Shown here one piece after another: positions 1 to 4,962 of a DNA stretch of 8,338 nt; position 1 is the stretch's first letter, and every line of letters starts with the position of its first letter. A model generated the notes under the pieces. That model saw nothing but the letters and a program-made list of their open reading frames with translations. It had not been told where the DNA came from and did not search any database. Location: positions 1-8,338 of the forward strand of contig JALWSN010000081.1 in the NCBI GenBank assembly GCA_027080245.1. Direction: 5' to 3'. This stretch comes from Ignavibacteriales bacterium (GTDB lineage: Bacteria > Bacteroidota > Ignavibacteria > Ignavibacteriales > Melioribacteraceae). The position numbers and the translations under genes were made by a program.

Positions 1-149
1 GAAGGAATCAGTGCAACGTCCGCATCCCCCTTTTCAAGCGCACCGGAAACAAGCGAAGCCGGCTTTGCTTCCAACTCGGAAAGTATTTTTTCGCCCAGAG
101 GGTAAACCGAAAGTCCGGCAAAAATATTTTTTGGGATTATTATTTTCAT
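1..149 (-). CDS. N-terminus of an MqnA/periplasmic-binding-like protein (partial, cut by left edge)
   Basis: The ATG at 149-147 opens a frame of 49 full codons that runs off the left edge, beginning MKIIIPKNIFAGLSVYPL. Around residues 35-49 it reads SGALEKGDADVALIP. This resembles the 'L..GelDvalIPs' segment of MqnA-type menaquinone enzymes and related type II periplasmic-binding folds, in which a short N-terminal strand is followed by a helix and this strand. No signal peptide is visible, which fits a cytoplasmic MqnA-like enzyme better than a secreted binding protein. The fragment is too short to name the gene or infer a substrate. It lies downstream of the rplS terminator on the same strand, so it probably has its own promoter. 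No Shine-Dalgarno sequence precedes the ATG; that position is occupied by the end of a heptamer repeat array. The frame stays open upstream to an ATG at 260-258, directly after an in-frame TAA, giving an alternative 37-residue N-terminal extension. I prefer 149 because the family-like sequence begins there. Confidence 0.55.
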   Translation of the reverse strand, partial: MKIIIPKNIFAGLSVYPLGEKILSELEAKPASLVSGALEKGDADVALIP

Positions 150-157
150 TTTCTGTT

Positions 158-206
158 TTGGTTTTTGGTTCTTAGTTCTTGGTTCTTGGTTCTTGGTTCT
201 TGGTTT
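158..206. repeat. Seven-copy heptamer tandem repeat (plus strand TTGGTTC)
   Basis: Seven adjacent 7-bp units fill 158-206. On the plus strand they read TTGGTTT, TTGGTTC, TTAGTTC, then TTGGTTC three times, then TTGGTTT. Four units are identical to the consensus and the others differ at one position, with the outermost two sharing the same end variant. On the minus strand, the coding sense of the flanking gene, the unit is GAACCAA. The array ends 8 nt upstream of the ATG at 149, where a ribosome binding site would normally sit. The unit length is not a multiple of three, so gain or loss of a copy would shift any reading frame crossing it. No spacers separate the units, so this is a simple tandem repeat, not a CRISPR array. 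Confidence 0.93.
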
Positions 207-303
207 GTTAATTTCAATATCTAAACAATTCGCTGCACATTTAATAATTTTTAACGCCATTTAACCGGCAATTAAATTCAATTAAAATTAATTTAACTCA
301 AAC

Positions 304-330
304 TAAAAAGCCGCCTTTTCGGCGGCTCAA
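304..330 (-). terminator. Intrinsic terminator after rplS
   Basis: The inverted repeat AGCCGCC (309-315) and GGCGGCT (321-327) forms a perfect 7-bp, GC-rich stem with a 5-nt loop. Read on the minus strand, the stem is followed by TTTTAGTTTG, a U-rich tail as expected for Rho-independent termination. It begins 9 nt after the rplS stop codon and is the only strong hairpin-plus-U-tract that I found in the window. It therefore marks the probable 3' end of the long minus-strand transcript. The plus-strand side has a run of A rather than T after the stem, so it should work mainly in the minus direction. Confidence 0.88.
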
Positions 331-335
331 AAAAG

Positions 336-683
336 TTAACGTAAGTTTTTGTCCTTTATTCTTGCGGCTTTGCCGGAAAGGTTTCGCAAATAATAAAGCT
401 TTGCGCGTCTTACCTTGCCTTCGCGCAGCACTTCTATTTTTTGAATCTTAGGCGAGTTGTAAGGGAAAATCCTTTCGACGCCAACGCCGTTGGAAACTTT
501 CCTTACCGTGAACGTTTTGCTCATTCCGCCGCCGCGAATGCTGATTACGTTGCCTTCAAAGGACTGGATTCTTTCTTTATTGCCTTCAATAACTCTTACG
601 TAAACTTTGATTTTGTCGCCCGCTTTAAATTTGGGCAAATCCGTTCTAATTTGGTCTTCCACGAATTCTCTTAGTTTGTCCAT
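336..683 (-). CDS. rplS: 50S ribosomal protein L19 (bL19)
   Basis: This 115-residue protein has the usual length and layout of bL19, a large-subunit protein at the interface with the 30S subunit. Family landmarks are the N-terminal helix (MDKLREFVEDQIRTDLPKF), the beta-barrel stretch VYVRVIEGNKERIQSFEG at about 27-44, GGGMSKTFTVRKVSNGVGVE at 51-70, and the basic C-terminus VRRAKLYYLRNLSGKAARIK at 91-110. The ATG at 683 is preceded by GGAG with a suitable spacing (GGAGTAAGAGAA before ATG), and this site lies inside the end of trmD, 5 nt upstream. That arrangement suggests translational coupling. It is the last gene of the rpsP-khpA-rimM-trmD-rplS group and is followed at once by an intrinsic terminator. 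Nothing about the protein is unusual. Confidence 0.98.
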   Translation of the reverse strand: MDKLREFVEDQIRTDLPKFKAGDKIKVYVRVIEGNKERIQSFEGNVISIRGGGMSKTFTVRKVSNGVGVERIFPYNSPKIQKIEVLREGKVRRAKLYYLRNLSGKAARIKDKNLR

Positions 684-688
684 TTCTC

Positions 689-1372
689 TTACTCCAATCT
701 ATTTATTTTTTTCCAATTTTCAGTTAAAATTTGAGATTGCTCTTCCTTCCACTTTTCAATTTCCTTAAAATTGCCCGAAAGCAACACTTCCGGGACTTTC
801 ATTCCCCTGAAATCAGCGGGTCTGGTAAAATTCGGCGCTTCGATTTTGTAGTCGTCCATTAAAGAATCTTTTAACGCCGATTCGCTGTCGTTCAAAACGC
901 CGGGAATCAACCGCACAATTGAATCAACAATAATCAATGCAGGCAGCTCTCCGCCGCTAAGAACAAAGTTCCCAATGGAAATCTCGTCCGTCGCAAAATG
1001 CCGCCTAACTCTGTCGTCAATCCCCTTGTAATGCCCGGCGACAATAATAATATTTTCCGCGAGGGAAAATTTGTTTGCCATTTTCTGATTGTAAATTTTT
1101 CCGCCGGGCGTAGTAAAAATAATATGATCGTAACGACGTTCCGACTGAAGTTTTTCAATGCACTCAAAGAACGGCTCGGGTTTCAGCAGCATTCCCGGTC
1201 CGCCGCCAAACGGCTTGTCGTCTATTTGCTTGTGCTTGTCGTGCGCGTAATCCCTTAAATTGTGCAACCGGATTTCCACCTTCCCCTTTTTTTGCGCCCT
1301 TTTAACAATGCTGTTGTTCAAAGGGCTTAACATTAAATCCGGCACGGCGGAAATAATATCTATTCTCATCAT
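689..1372 (-). CDS. trmD: tRNA (guanine-N1-)-methyltransferase TrmD
   Basis: TrmD uses S-adenosylmethionine to methylate N1 of G37, next to the anticodon, in tRNAs reading CNN codons, which prevents +1 frameshifting. The SPOUT trefoil-knot fold is evident. Numbering from the second ATG (1369), FGGGPGM lies at 54-60, the knot loop AGHYKGIDDRV at 111-121, and SIGNFVLSGGELPA at 131-144. The Arg and Asp matching E. coli R154 and D169 are in SIVRLIPGVL (R153) and ALKDS (D168), so the catalytic site looks intact. GHYKG replaces the proteobacterial GRYEG; I recall the Lys form as usual in Bacteroidota. The frame extends back to a TTG at 1384 overlapping rimM by 11 nt, but family alignment points to one of the tandem ATGs at 1372 and 1369. 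I use 1372, which has GAG 7 nt upstream and leaves 1 nt after the rimM stop. Length is 226-227 residues, slightly short at the C-terminus compared with E. coli. Confidence 0.95.
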   Translation of the reverse strand: MMRIDIISAVPDLMLSPLNNSIVKRAQKKGKVEIRLHNLRDYAHDKHKQIDDKPFGGGPGMLLKPEPFFECIEKLQSERRYDHIIFTTPGGKIYNQKMANKFSLAENIIIVAGHYKGIDDRVRRHFATDEISIGNFVLSGGELPALIIVDSIVRLIPGVLNDSESALKDSLMDDYKIEAPNFTRPADFRGMKVPEVLLSGNFKEIEKWKEEQSQILTENWKKINRLE

Positions 1373-1373
1373 C

Positions 1374-1874
1374 CTAATACTCAATATCGTCTTTCAATTT
1401 CAAAATGGCTTCTTTCAAGTTCACTTCTTCCACAAACTCGCTCGTAAAGGGAATTAAAACTTCCTCGCCGTCAAATCTTTCAAGCGCAAGAACGTCGTTT
1501 TGCTTCAAATTAATAATATCTCTCACTCTACCAAAGAACCGGTTATTTTTAACAACCTTTAAATTTTTCAAATCAGACAACAAAAACAAGTCGTCGTCCA
1601 TTCCGGCAAAATCTTCGCCTCGAACAAAAATTTCCTTTTCCTTAAGGAATGAAACATCCTCGGAACAATCAAAATTTTTAAACTTAACGGCAATAAAATC
1701 TTTTTTAACTACAAAATCTTCTAAAACAAATCTTCTGTAATCGCCGAAAACAAAAACCCACACAACATTTTTTTCAAAGAAATCTTCCTTGAAAACCGGA
1801 GAGGGCAAAACTTTCAAATAGCCTTTGTTACCGTACGGAGTTAAAATCTTTCCTATGAAAAGATTCTTACCCAC
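1374..1874 (-). CDS. rimM: 16S rRNA processing / 30S maturation factor RimM
   Basis: RimM assists maturation of the 30S head and binds protein uS19. The 166-residue protein has the two expected domains. The N-terminal beta-barrel starts FIGKILTPYGNKGYLKV (6-22), a divergent form of the 'HG.kGevkV' family start in which His is replaced by Tyr. The C-terminal PRC barrel contains LSDLKNLKVV (99-108), GRVRDIINLKQNDVLAL (115-131) and EEVLIPFTSEFVEEVNLKEA (137-156). The start is GTG at 1874, 11 nt after khpA, with no obvious Shine-Dalgarno sequence, so translation may be coupled to khpA. Composition is odd: about 20 Phe in 166 residues and many Lys and Asp, which suggests fast drift. Its place between khpA and trmD is the conserved one and supports the name. 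Confidence 0.93.
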   Translation of the reverse strand: MGKNLFIGKILTPYGNKGYLKVLPSPVFKEDFFEKNVVWVFVFGDYRRFVLEDFVVKKDFIAVKFKNFDCSEDVSFLKEKEIFVRGEDFAGMDDDLFLLSDLKNLKVVKNNRFFGRVRDIINLKQNDVLALERFDGEEVLIPFTSEFVEEVNLKEAILKLKDDIEY

Positions 1875-1885
1875 ACGGACGCAAA

Positions 1886-2119
1886 TTAGTCGAGTATTTT
1901 TAACATTGCGCGTTTACCGTCCTTTGCCGCAATAGCGGTAAGAAGGATTCTCATTGCCGAAGCGGTTTTACCCTGCTTACCAATAACTTTTCCGACGTCG
2001 TCCGGACCCACTTTAAGAGTAAGCTCAACAGTTTTTTCGTCGGGGCTGGATTGTTCAACCACAACGCTGTCGGGGTCGTCGACAAGGTGCTTAGCGATAA
2101 ATTCAATAAATTCCTTCAT
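1886..2119 (-). CDS. khpA: KH-domain RNA-binding protein KhpA (YlqC family)
   Basis: This small protein of 77 residues is a single type II KH domain. The RNA-binding GxxG loop is in GKVIGKQGK (43-51, with GKQG at 47-50), followed by the helix TASAMRILLTAIAAKDGKRA. The start MKEFIEFIAKHLVDDPDSV and the length match the KhpA/YlqC family. Where studied in Firmicutes, these proteins pair with KhpB and bind many RNAs affecting division and cell-wall genes; the role in this organism is inferred only. The ATG at 2119 is preceded by AAAGG with 7 nt spacing. The gene sits between rpsP and rimM, its standard place in many bacteria. The 63-nt gap from rpsP is the largest in the translation cluster. Confidence 0.95.
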   Translation of the reverse strand: MKEFIEFIAKHLVDDPDSVVVEQSSPDEKTVELTLKVGPDDVGKVIGKQGKTASAMRILLTAIAAKDGKRAMLKILD

Positions 2120-2182
2120 AGGAGTACCTTTAATAATTATTAGAACAAGGGCGCTACTATTAGTTACCTAACGGACGGTGGA

Positions 2183-2674
2183 TTATTCCTTTTCGTCCTT
2201 GGGTTCCTCGGAAACTGCGCTCTCTGCTTCCGAAGCATTTTCAGAATTTTCTATTTCAGTTTTTGTCTCTTCTGCTTCAGCTTTTGTTTCTTCAGTTTTT
2301 TCTTCGGCCTTTTTAGCTTCTTGCTTAACTTTTTTCTCGGCGGCTAACTTGGCTTCCTGCATTTTCTCCCATTCGGCCATCTTCTTTTCGATTACTTCCT
2401 CAGTCAATCCCTTTTTAATTAACTGATTTCTCATTAAAATTCCCTTTTTCCTTAAAAGGGTTTTAACTGTAATCGTAGGAATAGCGCCTACGCTTAACCA
2501 ATACAAAGCTCTTTCTTCGTTAATGTCTATTGTAGCCGGCTCGGTTTTTGGATTGTAAAGCCCGATTGCTTCAATAAATCTTCCGTCTCTTGGCGAGCGG
2601 GCGTCTGCCGCCACCACTTTGTAAACAGGTTGTCTCTTCTTACCCATCCTTCTTAATCTTAACTTAACAGCCAA
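2183..2674 (-). CDS. rpsP: 30S ribosomal protein S16 (bS16) with long acidic/basic C-terminal tail
   Basis: The first 80 or so residues are canonical bS16, a small-subunit assembly protein of the 30S body: MAVKLRLRRMGKKRQPVYKV, then VAADARSPRDGRFIEAIGLY and NP to residue 42, and a family-like region ending near ITVKTLLRKKGILM at 68-81. The protein continues to 163 residues, about twice the E. coli length. The tail from about 90 onward is Glu/Lys/Ala rich (about a third Glu from 101 on), probably helical at first and then disordered. Long tails of this kind are known in Bacteroidota bS16. The start is TTG at 2674. It is supported by the conserved N-terminus and by AGGAGG 10 nt upstream, and the next in-frame ATG (residue 10) would remove the first core strand. 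The gene lies 22 nt after ffh. Confidence 0.96.
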   Translation of the reverse strand: MAVKLRLRRMGKKRQPVYKVVAADARSPRDGRFIEAIGLYNPKTEPATIDINEERALYWLSVGAIPTITVKTLLRKKGILMRNQLIKKGLTEEVIEKKMAEWEKMQEAKLAAEKKVKQEAKKAEEKTEETKAEAEETKTEIENSENASEAESAVSEEPKDEKE

Positions 2675-2684
2675 ATTATTTATT

Positions 2685-2690
2685 CCTCCT
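2685..2690 (-). promoter_or_regulatory. Strong ribosome binding site of rpsP deciding a TTG start
   Basis: The minus strand reads AGGAGG, a perfect anti-Shine-Dalgarno match, ending 10 nt before the TTG at 2674-2672. The spacing is a little long, but no ATG or GTG lies closer in frame. The site lies in the 22-nt gap after ffh. Confidence 0.8.
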
Positions 2691-2696
2691 ATTTTT

Positions 2697-4022
2697 TTAG
2701 TTTAATCCGAAATTACTTAAATTAATCATTCCTTTATTATTTTTGAAACGCTTCATCATCTTTTGCATTTCCTTGTATTGCTTAATCAAGCGGTTCACGT
2801 CCTGAATGGAATTACCGCTTCCACGCGCAATCCTGCGCCGGCGGCTTCCGTTCAATATTCTCGGGTTCCGCCTTTCTTCTTTGGTCATCGATTGAATAAT
2901 CGACTCAACCACAACCAATTGCTTATCGTCAATGTCGGCGTTCCGTAAAGCTTTATTTAAGCCGGGAACCATCGCCAGCAACGACTTCAACGAACCCATT
3001 TTTTTAATCATCCTAATTTGCTTCAAAAAATCGTCGAAGTCAAATTTATTGCTTAATAATTTCTTCTGCAGCTCCTCGGCTTCCTTTTCGTCAACTTGTT
3101 TCTGAGCCTTTTCGACGAGGGAAACAATATCCCCTTTGCCAAGAATTCTTGAAGCCAATCTGTCAGGATGAAAAATTTCAATCGTGTCAAGCTTTTCACC
3201 GGCGCTAATGAATTTAACCGGTTTGTTTACAACCGCTCTAATCGAAAGAGCGCAGCCACCGCGGGAATCGCCGTCCAATTTCGTAAGAACAATTCCATCG
3301 AATTCCACGCTCTCGTGGAAAGCTTTTGCGGAATTGACGGCGTCCTGCCCGGTCATCGAATCGACCACGAAAAGAACTTCGGTGGGATTGACGGCTTTTT
3401 TAATAGCCACAATCTCCCGCATCATCTCTTCATCCACGTGAAGCCTGCCCGCAGTGTCGATTATTACGGTGTTCAGCCCATTTTTCTTTGCGTAAACGAT
3501 GGAATCCCTGGCTATTTTAACCGCGTCCTGCGAGCCTTCTACTGAGTAGACAGGCGCGTTTATTTGTGCGCCAAGTTGCTTAAGCTGCTCAACGGCCGCC
3601 GGGCGGTAAACATCCGCCGCCGTCAACAATACCTTTCGCTTAAGCTCAGTTAAATGCCTTGATAATTTTGCGCTGAAAGTAGTTTTGCCAGACCCCTGCA
3701 ATCCTACAATTAAAATGACGGTAACGCCCGTGGGATTAAGCGTAAGCCCTTTGCTGCTTCCGCCCATTAACTTGGTTAGCTCGTCGTAAATAATTTTAGT
3801 TACAAGCTGCCCGGGCGTAACCGAGGCAAGAACCTCCCTTCCAAGCGCCTTTTGCTTAACGTCGTCGATAAATTGCTTGGCTACTTTGTAATTTACGTCA
3901 GCATCTAAAAGAACACGACGAATTTCCCGAAGAGTATCCGCAATATTATTTTCTGTTAATCTTCCCTGACCGGTTATTTTTTTCAGGGCTTTTTCGAATT
4001 TCAGCGTTAAATCTTCGAGCAT
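2697..4022 (-). CDS. ffh: Signal recognition particle GTPase Ffh
   Basis: Ffh is the protein of the signal recognition particle. It binds SRP RNA and hydrophobic signal sequences and delivers ribosomes to FtsY at the membrane by reciprocal GTPase activation. The 441 residues show the complete N-G-M layout: N domain to about 90; P-loop GLQGSGKTT at 107-115; DVYRPAAVEQL at 137-147; DTAGR at 189-193; TKLDGDSRGG at 247-256; and the SAGEK motif at 273-277. The M domain from about 330 carries a Met-bearing groove (MIKKMGSLKSLLAMVPG, 338-354), the SRP-RNA-binding SRRRRIARGSG (393-403) and a final KEMQKMMKRF helix. The ATG at 4022 gives the family N-terminus MLEDLTLKFEKALKKITGQG, with AGGAG only 3 nt upstream, a short spacing. 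It follows atpG after 49 nt, a non-standard neighbour, and precedes rpsP, a standard one. Confidence 0.98.
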   Translation of the reverse strand: MLEDLTLKFEKALKKITGQGRLTENNIADTLREIRRVLLDADVNYKVAKQFIDDVKQKALGREVLASVTPGQLVTKIIYDELTKLMGGSSKGLTLNPTGVTVILIVGLQGSGKTTFSAKLSRHLTELKRKVLLTAADVYRPAAVEQLKQLGAQINAPVYSVEGSQDAVKIARDSIVYAKKNGLNTVIIDTAGRLHVDEEMMREIVAIKKAVNPTEVLFVVDSMTGQDAVNSAKAFHESVEFDGIVLTKLDGDSRGGCALSIRAVVNKPVKFISAGEKLDTIEIFHPDRLASRILGKGDIVSLVEKAQKQVDEKEAEELQKKLLSNKFDFDDFLKQIRMIKKMGSLKSLLAMVPGLNKALRNADIDDKQLVVVESIIQSMTKEERRNPRILNGSRRRRIARGSGNSIQDVNRLIKQYKEMQKMMKRFKNNKGMINLSNFGLN

Positions 4023-4039
4023 CGTCTCCTAATCAATAA

Positions 4040-4068
4040 AATATAATAAAAATCTATTACGAATTCAA
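4040..4068 (-). promoter_or_regulatory. Possible promoter for ffh-rpsP-khpA-rimM-trmD-rplS
   Basis: On the minus strand TTGAAT (4068-4063) and TATATT (4045-4040) are separated by 17 nt, matching a sigma-70-like promoter at 4 of 6 and 5 of 6 positions. Transcription would start near 4033, giving a leader of roughly 11 nt that still contains the AGGAG site of ffh. The gap is very AT-rich, so a chance match is possible. I saw no TAnnTTTG-type Bacteroidota -7 element here. Confidence 0.3.
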
Positions 4069-4071
4069 ATA

Positions 4072-4956
4072 TTATCCTTTCTTAAGCGCGTTAGCTCCTG
4101 AAACAATTTCAAGAATTTCTTTGGTAATTGCCGCCTGTCTTGCTTTGTTAAATGTTAATTGTAAGGAATGAATCAATTCCGTAGCATTTTCAGTAGCCAT
4201 GTCCATCGCCGTCATTCTTGCGCCCAATTCCGCCGCGTAAGAATCCAACAGAGAACGCCACAGCTGAGCCTTTAGATGCCGCGGAACAAGCCTTTGAATT
4301 ATCTGAAACTTGTCCGGCTCAAAAATGTAATCGGCGGTTAGTTCCTCTTCGCCTTCGTCCAGTTTTTCAGCTTCCAACGGCAACAATTGCTCCACTTTCA
4401 AAATGTGTTGAATAATCGACTTAAATTGATTGTAAACAATAAAAACTCTGTCGAATTCGCCTTTGGAAAATTTAGCTGAAAGCTCGTTTACAAGTCCCGA
4501 AGCGAAAGAAAATTCTAATTTAGAAAATATTCCGGGATAAGCCCCTATAATGTTCAAATTTTTGTTTTTAAAATAATCGTGCCCTTTTTTACCAATGAAG
4601 TAAAAATAAACTTCGCCCGTTTCGAATTGCTCTTTGAAATCGTTTTTAAGCAATTCTTCCACCTGACGGATGATGTTCATATTAAATCCGCCGCAAAGAC
4701 CCCTGTCAGAAGTCAAAACAACCAGAGCAATTTTACGGGGCTGCCGAATCTGTAGCAAAGGCAAATCAACATTCTTTTCGATTTTCAACAAATGTCCCAG
4801 CATGCTCGCGATTTTACGCGAATATGGACGAGCGTTAATAATATTTTCCTGAGCTCTTCTCAGGCGCGCCGCAGCTACCATTTTCATTGCCCGCGTAATC
4901 TGCTGCGTGCTCTTTACGCCTACAATTCTTCTTTTTATTTCGCGTAGTGTGGCCAT
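4072..4956 (-). CDS. atpG: ATP synthase F1 subunit gamma
   Basis: Gamma is the rotating central shaft of F1; its N- and C-terminal helices form the coiled coil inside the alpha3-beta3 ring. The protein has 294 residues, usual for the family. Landmarks are the N-terminal helix MATLREIKRRIVGVKSTQQI and TRAMKMVAAARLRRAQ (21-36), the TSDRGLCGGFN motif at 82-92, and the C-terminal helix with AMDMATENATELI (250-262), ending ITKEILEIVSGANAL (277-291), the gamma signature. The start is 6 nt after the atpA stop. There is no strong Shine-Dalgarno sequence, so coupling to atpA translation is likely. In many bacteria atpD and atpC follow; here the next gene is ffh. Confidence 0.98.
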   Translation of the reverse strand: MATLREIKRRIVGVKSTQQITRAMKMVAAARLRRAQENIINARPYSRKIASMLGHLLKIEKNVDLPLLQIRQPRKIALVVLTSDRGLCGGFNMNIIRQVEELLKNDFKEQFETGEVYFYFIGKKGHDYFKNKNLNIIGAYPGIFSKLEFSFASGLVNELSAKFSKGEFDRVFIVYNQFKSIIQHILKVEQLLPLEAEKLDEGEEELTADYIFEPDKFQIIQRLVPRHLKAQLWRSLLDSYAAELGARMTAMDMATENATELIHSLQLTFNKARQAAITKEILEIVSGANALKKG

Positions 4957-4962
4957 TTAATT

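Noticed and set aside
158..206. CRISPR array or attachment site
   Set aside because: The units are directly adjacent with no spacers, only 7 bp long, and no cas gene, integrase or tRNA is nearby.
207..303. Promoter for the left-edge gene in the AT-rich spacer
   Set aside because: Several TTG and TA-rich hexamers occur on the minus strand, but none gives a convincing pair with proper spacing or a TAnnTTTG element, so no site is called. A promoter here remains likely on context.
934..1167. Second minus-strand frame of 77 codons inside trmD
   Set aside because: It overlaps the conserved knot region of TrmD in another frame and shows no recognisable protein features.
1373..1384. Extended TrmD start at TTG 1384, overlapping the end of rimM
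   Set aside because: The extra residues precede the conserved MRIDII start, the codon is TTG, and the tandem ATGs at 1372 and 1369 fit the family and the gene spacing better.
1405..1740. Plus-strand open frame of 111 codons inside rimM
   Set aside because: It is antisense to a recognised gene, is rich in Ser/Lys/Phe in a way that mirrors the opposite strand, and has no family resemblance or clear ribosome binding site.
2120..2182. Hairpin, terminator or regulatory RNA in the rpsP-khpA gap
   Set aside because: There is only a 4-bp AT stem around 2160-2171 with a GTAA loop and an AT-only 12-bp palindrome at 2131-2142. Neither has a GC stem with a U-tract, and both are expected by chance in AT-rich DNA.
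3168..3545. Plus-strand open frame of 125 codons inside ffh
   Set aside because: It lies entirely opposite the conserved G domain of Ffh; the frame is a by-product of codon use on the coding strand.
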